A stretch of 6,434 bases of DNA from an uncultured Carnobacterium sp. (GTDB taxonomy: Bacteria; Bacillota; Bacilli; Lactobacillales; Aerococcaceae). The notes under the pieces are model-generated. The model saw only the letters and a program-made list of their open reading frames with translations, did no database searches and was not told the DNA's origin. Numbering within the stretch: position 1 is the stretch's first letter; the number at the start of each line of letters is the position of its first letter. Of this stretch, positions 1 to 5,067 are shown piece by piece. The stretch is from contig CAJPNA010000081.1 of assembly GCA_905371865.1 (NCBI GenBank), positions 1 through 6,434 on the forward strand. Reading direction: 5' to 3'. Position numbers and translations under genes: made by a program.

Positions 1-359
1 ATCTCTATGAATGGCATCAGCTTATTTTGAATTGGGTACATTCCAATCAAAAGGGCGAAGAAAAACCATTTTTACCAGAACCATATAACTGGAAAACTTA
101 TGGTGATATGAATGTGGAGTTTTGGAAAAAACATCAAAATACTTCTCTTGAAAATGCAACTAAAATGTTTCATAAATCCCATAGCGATGTTTTACAGTTG
201 GCTGAAACCTTTACAAACGAAGAACTTTTTTCAAAAGGTGTATATAAATGGGTTGGAGGGAGTACGCTGGGTTCCTATTTTGTGAGTGCGACTGCAAGTC
301 ATTATGATTGGGCAATGAAAAAGCTAAAGGCTCATCAGAAAAACTGTAAGTCAAAATAA
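1..359 (+). CDS. ClbS/DfsB family four-helix-bundle protein (5' truncated by window edge)
   Basis: The open frame enters from the left edge (first whole codon at base 3) and stops at TAA 357-359. It reads LYEWHQLILNW at the start, so the TTG at 27 is an internal codon and the real start lies outside the window. The residues match the C-terminal two thirds of the ClbS/DfsB family, a DinB-like four-helix fold: a Y-E-W-H-Q-L helix, an F-L-P-E-P-Y-N-W-K turn, and the hallmark Y-K-W-V-G-G-S-T-L-G-S-Y-F-V-S-A-T-A-S-H-Y-D-W-A block near the end. Known members include ClbS, the colibactin self-resistance cyclopropane hydrolase. Most homologues in Gram-positive bacteria are uncharacterised, so resistance to a genotoxin is only a possibility here. 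No signal peptide or membrane segment is visible, and a cytoplasmic protein is expected. The stretch is clearly AT-richer than the genes from 773 onward. Confidence 0.85.
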   Translation, partial: LYEWHQLILNWVHSNQKGEEKPFLPEPYNWKTYGDMNVEFWKKHQNTSLENATKMFHKSHSDVLQLAETFTNEELFSKGVYKWVGGSTLGSYFVSATASHYDWAMKKLKAHQKNCKSK

Positions 360-412
360 TTGGGATAGTAAAGTGCATTTTACAAAAGCAAAAGGAATAC
401 TTTCTTCAAAGG

Positions 413-574
413 ATGGAATGTATTTGTTCAAAATCTCAAATGGCTCTGCAGCAACAAAGAGAAGAAATGAAATTGGAAAGAAGAGTTGAAAGCAAGCACC
501 AAAGAGAATTAGAGAAAAAGAGAAAGTTTCAATTAAAACAAGAAAAACGAAAACAAAAGCATAGAGGAAAATAG
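413..574 (+). pseudogene. C-terminal remnant of a YjdF-type (DUF2992) protein
   Basis: A 53-codon frame from ATG 413 to TAG 572-574 encodes an extremely charged, lysine/arginine/glutamine/glutamate-rich helix. It contains C-S-K-S-Q-M-A-L-Q-Q-Q and ends in K-Q-K-H-R-G-K. From memory this matches the end of YjdF family proteins, which run G-T-K-S/A-Q-x-A-L-K-L-Q-x-E, then a basic coiled helix, and finish in K-H-R/K-G-K/R. Full-length YjdF proteins are about 130-140 aa, and the N-terminal globular part is missing. The frame is open back only to a TAA at 347-349, inside the ClbS-like gene, with no good ribosome binding site. The codons before the match (from about 359) do not look like YjdF. The simplest reading is a deletion that joined the end of the upstream gene to the last third of a YjdF gene. 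A short expressed basic peptide cannot be excluded. Confidence 0.65.
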
Positions 575-584
575 TTTTTGTATC

Positions 585-619
585 AAAAGCCAGTAAATCA
601 ACCGGATTTACTGGTTTTT
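585..619 (+). terminator. Rho-independent terminator after the YjdF remnant
   Basis: A perfect 10-bp stem (590-599 with 605-614, arms CCAGTAAATC / GATTTACTGG) has a 5-nt loop. It is extended by A-U and one G-U pair into the flanking AAAAG and TTTTT, and is followed by a T-rich tract. It closes the left gene block before the promoter of the next operon. Confidence 0.88.
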
Positions 620-720
620 ATTTTGAGAGGAAAGGGTCTCTTGAATGAAAAATAGGACAGATATATTTTTTGGGGGTATCTTATAAATTCGCGAGGGTGT
701 AGGCGAAGTGGGGGCGGAGA

Positions 721-729
721 TGGTATAAT
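721..729 (+). promoter_or_regulatory. Extended -10 promoter for the A / TIGR02328 / B operon
   Basis: TGGTATAAT is a perfect TATAAT (724-729) preceded by the TGN extension. The expected -35 position around 701-706 is GC-rich and does not resemble TTGACA, so the extended -10 probably carries recognition. It lies 43 nt upstream of the GTG of gene A. No second promoter is visible before 2071, so the three genes are probably one transcript. Confidence 0.7.
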
Positions 730-772
730 TGGGAAATAAAGTAAAAAGGCATGTTCCAGGAAGGGGAGGGCA

Positions 773-1225
773 GTGAATCAGTTGTTTAGAAGTTTTCTGT
801 CGAAGAAGACGGTCAGTCGTTTTCGTGAAATCGTTGAGTTTTTAGCTGAAAAGGCAGAGTTGACAGAGGAGGTTCCGGCTAAAGTGGAACGAAATCCTGT
901 TGTGCCAACGGTTGTCGTGCTGGCACTTGCCATCATTTTCTATCGGAGTTCGTTTACTTGGGTTCCGTTTCAGACATTGTTGGAACAGTTTGGTTGGTTT
1001 TCTATCGGAATTCCCGTTCTCTTTATTTTGATTTGTGTTAATTTGGTCTTATTTTTAGATCAATTATGGATTCAAAAGGATTTAAAACAAGAATTAAAGA
1101 ACTTAGTGACTTTTGCTGAGAAGGTGGTCGCTAGCTTGAGGGAAGAGGGGCGCACGGAACTGGCAGAGGATATGAAAGATGTAGAAGTGCTGATAGCGGA
1201 CTATAAGGACCGATTTGGATTCTAG
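773..1225 (+). CDS. Small two-transmembrane protein A (paralogue of B and C), unknown function
   Basis: This is a 150-aa protein starting at GTG 773. The start is supported by a purine-rich AGGAAGGGGAGG stretch at 758-769. I do not recognise a named family. The basic N-terminal part (residues 1-40) holds S-x-F-R-E-I-V-E-F-L and ends E-E-V-P-A-K-V-E. Two hydrophobic segments follow, at about 43-59 and 75-97, separated by an aromatic loop. The charged C-terminal tail (98-150) is predicted helical and ends A-E-D-M-K-D-V-E-V-L-I-A-D-Y. The positive-inside rule puts both ends in the cytoplasm, forming a membrane hairpin. The same plan and the same D-V/I-E-x-x-E-x-L-I-A-x-Y ending occur in gene B at 1610, so A and B are diverged paralogues. 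The stop TAG overlaps the ribosome binding site of the next gene, implying translational coupling. Confidence 0.85.
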   Translation: MNQLFRSFLSKKTVSRFREIVEFLAEKAELTEEVPAKVERNPVVPTVVVLALAIIFYRSSFTWVPFQTLLEQFGWFSIGIPVLFILICVNLVLFLDQLWIQKDLKQELKNLVTFAEKVVASLREEGRTELAEDMKDVEVLIADYKDRFGF

Positions 1226-1236
1226 GAGGAAATGTG

Positions 1237-1629
1237 ATGAGATTATGGCATGAAGATTTGATTGGAAAGCTCCCTAGACCGCAACTCTTGGGGCAACACC
1301 GTGAATGTTGTGCCCTTAGAGGAAATGGCTGGGGCAAGAAGCATGCGACGGTGGATTATGTTTTTACGTATCCTCCATATGTGCTCTATCAATATCATAG
1401 GCTGATTATGGATGAAATGGAACGCCGTGGGTATAATGTGACCCCTCTATGGAAAGAGGCGTCGTACCGGGGTAAAGTGTGTCCGCCGTATACCGAAGTT
1501 GTAACGTGTGTGTGGAAGCGTCCGTTATACAAAGAGCATGATGATGCGTATTACAAAGAATGTGTGGAGAATTTAGCACAAAAAGGAATCGTTCTAGGAG
1601 GAGAAGACCATGAAGTTTTCGTTTCATAA
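1237..1629 (+). CDS. TIGR02328 family protein, pyrimidine dimer DNA glycosylase-like (Pyr_excise fold)
   Basis: This is a 130-aa soluble protein opening M-R-L-W-H-E-D-L-I and continuing L-L-G-Q-H-R-E-C-C-A-L-R-G-N-G-W-G-K-K-H-A-T-V, then Y-x-L-Y-Q-Y-H-R-L-I-M-D-E-M and Y-R-G-K. I recognise this as the uncharacterised TIGR02328 family, related to Pfam Pyr_excise, the family of T4 endonuclease V (DenV). As I recall DenV, its R22 and catalytic E23 coincide in number with R22-E23 here (H-R-E), but the nucleophilic Thr2 of DenV is Arg2. UV-damage glycosylase activity is therefore unproven. A GTG at 1234 would add one Met. ATG 1237 is preferred because the GGAGG at 1225-1229 then sits 7 nt away rather than 4. 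The start is 11 nt after the stop of gene A, and the 3' end overlaps gene B by 20 nt, so the protein is embedded between two membrane paralogues. Confidence 0.85.
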   Translation: MRLWHEDLIGKLPRPQLLGQHRECCALRGNGWGKKHATVDYVFTYPPYVLYQYHRLIMDEMERRGYNVTPLWKEASYRGKVCPPYTEVVTCVWKRPLYKEHDDAYYKECVENLAQKGIVLGGEDHEVFVS

Positions 1630-2071
1630 TCGAATTACCAATCAACAGTTAGCGCAGTTTCGTTATTTGACCGACACATTGACGCAAGAAGCAGATGTCA
1701 CACAGGCGAAACCAAAGCGTGCAGAACAAAAACTGGCGACGATTGGATTTATTATGGGTTCTCTAGGTTATTTCTTTATCGAGACCGAACTTTTCAAAGC
1801 CCCAACGATGGCCCTTGTCGCTCGTGTGGCTCAAGAGCCGGGATTTGTTTCCATCTCGCTCTTAGTCTTGTATTTTGCCGTTCCACTCTTCTTCCTCTGG
1901 TGCCTACTCCTTTTTTTAAAGCAAAAATTTTATGAAAAAGAAATCAGTGGACTCATCGTGCTGATCCAGAAGAGCATGGCAATTTTAAAAGAAGCTAACC
2001 GCATAGATATGGACGATGACATCGAAGACGCGGAGTTTCTTATCGCAAACTACGAAAACAACAGCTTATGA
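1610..2071 (+). CDS. Small two-transmembrane protein B (paralogue of A), unknown function
   Basis: This is a 153-aa protein from ATG 1610, with an AGGAGGAG ribosome binding site (about 1595-1602) lying inside the end of the preceding gene. The two frames overlap by 20 nt. The N-terminus I-T-N-Q-Q-L-A-Q-F-R-Y-L-T-D-T-L-T-Q-E-A is followed by a lysine-rich patch. Hydrophobic segments lie at about 42-57 and 79-103, then a basic K-Q-K-F-Y-E-K and a helical acidic tail with D-D-D-I-E-D-A-E-F-L-I-A-N-Y. The order of parts matches gene A, and the first 20 residues also resemble both halves of gene C. Function is unknown; a membrane-hairpin protein with cytoplasmic ends is predicted. The last third of the gene shares an exact 35-bp stretch (2024-2058) with a remnant at 4056-4090, showing a recent duplication or conversion event. 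Confidence 0.85.
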   Translation: MKFSFHNRITNQQLAQFRYLTDTLTQEADVTQAKPKRAEQKLATIGFIMGSLGYFFIETELFKAPTMALVARVAQEPGFVSISLLVLYFAVPLFFLWCLLLFLKQKFYEKEISGLIVLIQKSMAILKEANRIDMDDDIEDAEFLIANYENNSL

Positions 2072-2115
2072 AGGTATGAAATTCATTGATAGGATGGGTT
2101 TGTAAAGGGAGTTTG

Positions 2116-2144
2116 TTTACCTACTTGGGCGAAGAGTAGGTGAA
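2116..2144 (+). other. Hairpin without T tract downstream of gene B
   Basis: ACCTACT (2119-2125) pairs with AGTAGGT (2135-2141) around a loop containing GGGCGAA, extended outward by a G-U and two A-U pairs. No T run follows, so it is not a canonical terminator. It may stabilise the 3' end of the operon transcript, which ends at the stronger hairpin 2252-2301. A weaker inverted repeat, CTTCAA / TTGAAG (2161-2166 and 2179-2184), lies just beyond. Confidence 0.4.
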
Positions 2145-2251
2145 TGTAATTGAAAAATAGCTTCAACAAACTATCAGATTGAAGGAAATAAAAATGCAAC
2201 CCCCAGAGTTAGAGTTAGGAATCATAGAGGTCTAAACATAGAAAGATAAAT

Positions 2252-2302
2252 AAAATCGGCTTTCTTGTGGTGCTACGTGCACTTACAAGAAAGCCGATTT
2301 TT
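2252..2302. terminator. Strong bidirectional terminator between convergent genes
   Basis: A perfect 17-bp stem pairs 2252-2268 with 2285-2301. The 16-nt loop can itself form a GTGC / GCAC extension (2270-2273 with 2279-2282). The plus strand ends in TTTTT (2298-2302) and the minus strand reads out into TTTTATTTA. It can therefore end both the A/TIGR02328/B operon and the convergent minus-strand hydrolase transcript. Confidence 0.93.
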
Positions 2303-2487
2303 GCAACGAAACTATAAAAGGTAATTCCGATGAACGGAAGTATGCAAAGATAAACAAAAGACTTTAGTTTTCTGTGTATCTGCTTAGCCTAAGATGAATC
2401 CAATGGCGTAACTACTCAATCAAAATGATGTTACGGCTGCTCAAACATTATTGTTAGGAGGACTATAATCAGGATAATAAATCTAAT
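2303..2487. other. Non-coding stretch with a hairpin repeat and an orphan Shine-Dalgarno
   Basis: No gene is supported here. Together with 2072-2302 it makes a 416-nt gap between gene B and the hydrolase. It holds a hairpin element at 2407-2435 (CGTAAC / GTTACG arms, inner ATCA-AAA-TGAT) whose TCAAAAT...GTTACGGCT core recurs at 3942-3957. It also holds a perfect AGGAGG at 2457-2462 with no start codon at a usable distance. A TATAAT at 2464-2469 has no -35 partner and would read into the convergent gene, so it is not called a promoter. Confidence 0.45.
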
Positions 2488-3705
2488 TTACTCCTTCTGA
2501 TTCCATTCAAATAAGGTGTCCAACCAATCAAAAACGACATTATGAGCGAGTCTCAAATTGTTGACTTGGCAATGAGCATCCGCACCACTTTCCGCTTCAA
2601 AAATTTGAAGTTTAGTTTGCAAATTTTTAGACTTAAGTGCTTCAAAAATCACTCTGGTTTGGTGTTGTAATTCGGCGCCTTCACCCTCTCCCATGATAAA
2701 TAGGCAAGGACACTGAATTTTTTGATAATCCACAACCTTTGCACGGTTAAACACTTCATTAATAGCACTCTTAAAATCAGAAGTACCAAACTGCCAAGCA
2801 TATTTTTTAAGATTTAAATCCGCAGACTCATTCAAAGTTCCAGCTAACTTTAAAAGGATATTCATTAACCAACTTGGAGTTTTTAGGCTGGCCCCAAATT
2901 CTTTTCTAAAGATTTCCGAAACGTCATAAATAGGAGTGCTTGCAATCCATGCATGTATTCTTGAATCTTCTTCGACAGCTTGTGCGGTAAAATATCCCCC
3001 TCCGCTAACTCCATAAATGGCTAGATTGTTCAGTTGAGGATTTCTGCCTTCTAACCAGTCTATGCACTTTGAAATTGGAATAGAGGCATTTACATCGAAA
3101 GTTAAACCTCTGCCAGGGTTGGAGCCTTGACCAGGTAGATCAACCATTAAAACATTGTAACTTCGCATCCAGCCTGGATAGCCAGCAAAGTAAAATAAGT
3201 CTTCGCGATAGGTATCTCCACCACCAACCATAATCAATGTTGGACAATGATTACCACTGTGAAGATAATAGCCCGGCAAATAGGAATCTTGATAATGAAT
3301 CGATAATTCTTCGACTGGGGCTCCTAGTGATTGAATAGCGTTAGAAAACGCCGTCTCCATTTTATGAACGGTAGGCAAATATTCGTCAGAAAAAGGATTG
3401 ATAAACTGAATTGCTGAACGAAGGGAATAGGTCTGTGCTAGATAATATTGTGCCTTTGTTTGTTCACTCAAACCCGAATGACTTACTTTTTGTTCAAGAT
3501 AGTTTCCATGCGATAAAAAAACATTTTTCCATTTATCAGGTTTTGGTGATTTACCCAACTCTTGGGCAAGATAATAAAGTTCTCCGTGAGAAAAACCAAA
3601 AACTTCTCCAATACCTAACAACCAATTAAAGAAAAAATCAGTATCCCCATTTTTGAAAAATATTCGGGTAGATTGTCTTTTTAAAATAACTTCATTTTCT
3701 TTCAT
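2488..3705 (-). CDS. Alpha/beta hydrolase, FrsA / 2,6-dihydroxypseudooxynicotine hydrolase-like
   Basis: This 405-aa protein starts at ATG 3705-3703, with AAGAGG (3717-3712) 6 nt upstream. Residues 1-130 form a helical N-terminal region. The hydrolase core follows, with P-T-L-I-M-V-G-G-G-D-T (about 155-165, oxyanion region), V-D-L-P-G-Q-G (188-194), the nucleophile elbow G-V-S-G-G-G (Ser234) and a C-terminal G-A-D-A-H-C-Q-V-N-N-L block that supplies the likely catalytic His378. The acid is probably in M-G-E-G-E-G-A-E (338-345), most likely Glu340. An N-terminal helical extension plus a capped hydrolase core is typical of FrsA/DUF1100 and DHPON-hydrolase relatives (roughly 370-420 aa), some of which cleave C-C or ester bonds; the substrate here is unknown. 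There is no signal peptide, so it should be cytosolic. It stands alone on the minus strand with its own promoter, between gene B and the B' remnant, and looks inserted into the membrane-protein array. Confidence 0.88.
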   Translation of the reverse strand: MKENEVILKRQSTRIFFKNGDTDFFFNWLLGIGEVFGFSHGELYYLAQELGKSPKPDKWKNVFLSHGNYLEQKVSHSGLSEQTKAQYYLAQTYSLRSAIQFINPFSDEYLPTVHKMETAFSNAIQSLGAPVEELSIHYQDSYLPGYYLHSGNHCPTLIMVGGGDTYREDLFYFAGYPGWMRSYNVLMVDLPGQGSNPGRGLTFDVNASIPISKCIDWLEGRNPQLNNLAIYGVSGGGYFTAQAVEEDSRIHAWIASTPIYDVSEIFRKEFGASLKTPSWLMNILLKLAGTLNESADLNLKKYAWQFGTSDFKSAINEVFNRAKVVDYQKIQCPCLFIMGEGEGAELQHQTRVIFEALKSKNLQTKLQIFEAESGADAHCQVNNLRLAHNVVFDWLDTLFEWNQKE

Positions 3706-3743
3706 AACGCGCCTCTTATATTTAGGATATTTCTGTTTTTTTT

Positions 3744-3752
3744 ATCATACCA
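3744..3752 (-). promoter_or_regulatory. Extended -10 promoter of the minus-strand hydrolase
   Basis: Read on the minus strand, the bases are TGGTATGAT: a TATGAT -10 (3749-3744) with the TGN extension, about 38 nt before the ATG. The -35 region around 3767-3772 is a poor match to TTGACA. Confidence 0.6.
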
Positions 3753-3770
3753 TATCGATAAATCTTTAAC

Positions 3771-3782
3771 ACATTTAAATGT
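3771..3782. promoter_or_regulatory. 12-bp perfect palindrome, possible operator
   Basis: ACATTTAAATGT is a perfect palindrome lying at the expected -35 region of the minus-strand hydrolase promoter. It also lies upstream of the divergent plus-strand promoter near 3857. Its position suits a dimeric repressor site. AT-rich palindromes of this length do occur by chance, and no regulator gene is in the window. Confidence 0.35.
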
Positions 3783-3853
3783 TCGAAGATTGATTTAAGC
3801 TTTATTTACAAAGGTTTTTAACTATCTTGTCATATTCATTTTCTCTATGTTTA

Positions 3854-3862
3854 TGGTACAAT
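3854..3862 (+). promoter_or_regulatory. Extended -10 promoter reading toward B' / gene C
   Basis: TGGTACAAT supplies a TACAAT -10 (3857-3862) with the TGN extension. A TTGTCA lies at 3827-3832 but is 24 nt away, too far for a normal spacer. Transcription would start near 3869-3870 and give gene C a leader of about 250 nt, containing the structured element and the B' remnant. Confidence 0.6.
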
Positions 3863-3868
3863 ATAAGC

Positions 3869-3989
3869 AATTCTCGTTACCAATAGAAGATAGAATCATT
3901 TGTTGAGGAAAGTACATAATGTATGCTTCGGAGCTACAACGTCAAAATGTTACGGCTCGAACTTAAATAAAGAACGTTGGTAACTTTTT
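3869..3989 (+). ncRNA. Putative structured transcript (leader or small RNA), unassigned
   Basis: Just after the promoter, GTTACCAA (3876-3883) is complementary to TTGGTAAC (3977-3984), and the 3' arm runs directly into TTTTT (3985-3989). The enclosed region contains a C(UUCG)G motif (3926-3931) and a hairpin at 3931-3958: GAGC / GCTC outer arms, AACGT / ATGTT inner arms and a CAAA loop. It also contains GAGGAAAGT at 3905-3913, followed by ACAT, which recalls the conserved GAGGAAAGUCCAU of RNase P RNA, but no full RNase P structure is present. It could be an independent RNA of about 120 nt with a terminator-like end, a leader controlling gene C, or a decayed RNA gene. The fold was done by eye only. 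Confidence 0.3.
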
Positions 3990-4106
3990 ACTATATTGAA
4001 AGTGTTAGAGAAAAAATTAAAAGTAACGAACCGCACTGACATGACGAGTGACATTGAAGACGCGGAGTTTCTTATCGCAAACTACGAAAAGAATGTTGGG
4101 GTGTAG
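3984..4106 (+). pseudogene. B' : 3' remnant of a further two-TM paralogue
   Basis: An open frame after the TAA at 3981-3983 runs to TAG 4104-4106. It reads N-R-T-D-M-T-S-D-I-E-D-A-E-F-L-I-A-N-Y-E, almost the same as the end of gene B (N-R-I-D-M-D-D-D-I-E-D-A-E-F-L-I-A-N-Y-E). Bases 4056-4090 are identical to 2024-2058, and the preceding 42 bases match gene B at roughly 70 percent. The N-terminal part and both membrane segments are gone, so only about the last 35 codons of a gene of some 150 codons survive. The stop codon overlaps the ribosome binding site of gene C, as gene A's stop overlaps that of its neighbour. This suggests B' was once the gene before C in an operon. Confidence 0.85.
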
Positions 4107-4118
4107 GGAGGAAAGAGC

Positions 4119-5060
4119 GTGAAAAAACGGCTGAGTGAAGAAGAAATAACTCAATTACGGACGCGACTTGCCAAACGGATACAAAGAGAAAAGACCCCTG
4201 TAGCCTTACCACCTGGAAGGAAACTCGCCAGAAGAATCCTTTCCGATGGAGTAATATTCATGGTGGCGCTGTTGATTATCACACTGTTTCCACTTGGAGT
4301 ATACTTGTGGTTCACCATGGGCACCACTTTCTTAACAGGAAGAAATAGAGTTCTGCTACCGATATGGGAAACGGCAATCGTCTTGTTCTTTGTCTTTCGC
4401 TGGATTCGAAACAGACTGTACAAAATCGAAGTAGAGCGCTTATTGCAAATGGCTGGTCCGGATGTTGAGGCAGAGTCGATTTCTGAAGAAAATCATCCAC
4501 ATGAATATCAGCCGTATGCACAGGAATTGCCACAGCAATGGAATGCCGAAAAGAGGGCTTTCACAGTAGAGGCACCAATCAAAAAACAAAATGCGTTACT
4601 CGCATTATTCTTCCCAACAGAAGTTTCTCAAGAGGAACTGTTAACACTCCGTCAACGGATTGCGAAGGATTCGTCTGGAAATCCTGAAGAGAAGGAGTCG
4701 TTACCAAAAGGCTGCTCTGAGTATTGGGTTGAAAACTCTCGCTTTTTTGGCGTGATCATTTTCTGGATTTTATGCCTTTACGCGTTTGGAATGGTTTTCG
4801 TAGTGGTATTGATTGAACAATTGGACCATGCTTTGAATCTCTTATGGGAGAATAACTGGATATGGCTCGTCGTTCTGTTTATTTGTTGGATGGGCTGGAC
4901 CGTCTCTTACTTTATTCGAGGACGACACTTCAGACAACTGTTAAAAATAGCTTGCGCGGATATTTCAGCCTATAAAGATGTTCCTTGGGACAAGATCCCA
5001 GAGCCTATCAAAGTGCTGTACGATTACGTGTTATTTTTACGAATAAAATATGGGGTGTAG
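4119..5060 (+). CDS. Four-transmembrane protein C: apparent internal duplication of the A/B-type hairpin, unknown function
   Basis: This 313-aa protein starts at GTG 4119, 4 nt after GGGAGGAAAG (4106-4115). It seems built of two copies of one module. In copy 1, L-S-E-E-E-I-T-Q-L-R-T-R-L-A-K begins at residue 5, hydrophobic segments lie at about 43-66 and 78-96, then a basic R-W-I-R-N-R-L-Y-K and an amphipathic stretch to about 112. In copy 2, V-S-Q-E-E-L-L-T-L-R-Q-R-I-A-K begins at residue 169, hydrophobic segments lie at about 208-231 and 245-266, then a basic F-I-R-G-R-H-F-R-Q. A hydrophilic linker (about 113-160) joins them and a 25-residue tail follows. The module resembles A and B in length, start and topology but lacks their D-x-E-x-A-E-x-L-I-A-x-Y ending. 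All termini and the linker are predicted cytoplasmic. It is not recognised as a known transporter, and the role is unknown. Confidence 0.83.
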   Translation: MKKRLSEEEITQLRTRLAKRIQREKTPVALPPGRKLARRILSDGVIFMVALLIITLFPLGVYLWFTMGTTFLTGRNRVLLPIWETAIVLFFVFRWIRNRLYKIEVERLLQMAGPDVEAESISEENHPHEYQPYAQELPQQWNAEKRAFTVEAPIKKQNALLALFFPTEVSQEELLTLRQRIAKDSSGNPEEKESLPKGCSEYWVENSRFFGVIIFWILCLYAFGMVFVVVLIEQLDHALNLLWENNWIWLVVLFICWMGWTVSYFIRGRHFRQLLKIACADISAYKDVPWDKIPEPIKVLYDYVLFLRIKYGV

Positions 5061-5067
5061 GGATTTT

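Noticed and set aside
1131..1337. 68-aa minus-strand frame across the A / TIGR02328 junction
   Set aside because: Antisense to two well-supported coupled genes, has no ribosome binding site, and its composition is proline/serine/cysteine-rich as expected for a shadow frame.
2194..2235. 13-codon ATG frame with AAGGAAA upstream
   Set aside because: Too short, no recognisable product, and it lies in the 3' untranslated part of the A/B operon before the strong terminator.
2464..2469. TATAAT resembling a plus-strand promoter
   Set aside because: No -35 element or TG extension, and it would transcribe only into the convergent hydrolase gene.
3411..3629. 72-aa plus-strand frame inside the hydrolase gene
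   Set aside because: Antisense to a gene with clear family motifs; no promoter or ribosome binding site.
3905..3917. Match to the RNase P RNA GAGGAAAGUCCAU core
   Set aside because: As an RNase P call: only a short, imperfect stretch matches and the element is about 120 nt, far shorter than a type B RNase P RNA of about 400 nt. It is kept only as a remark on the structured element.
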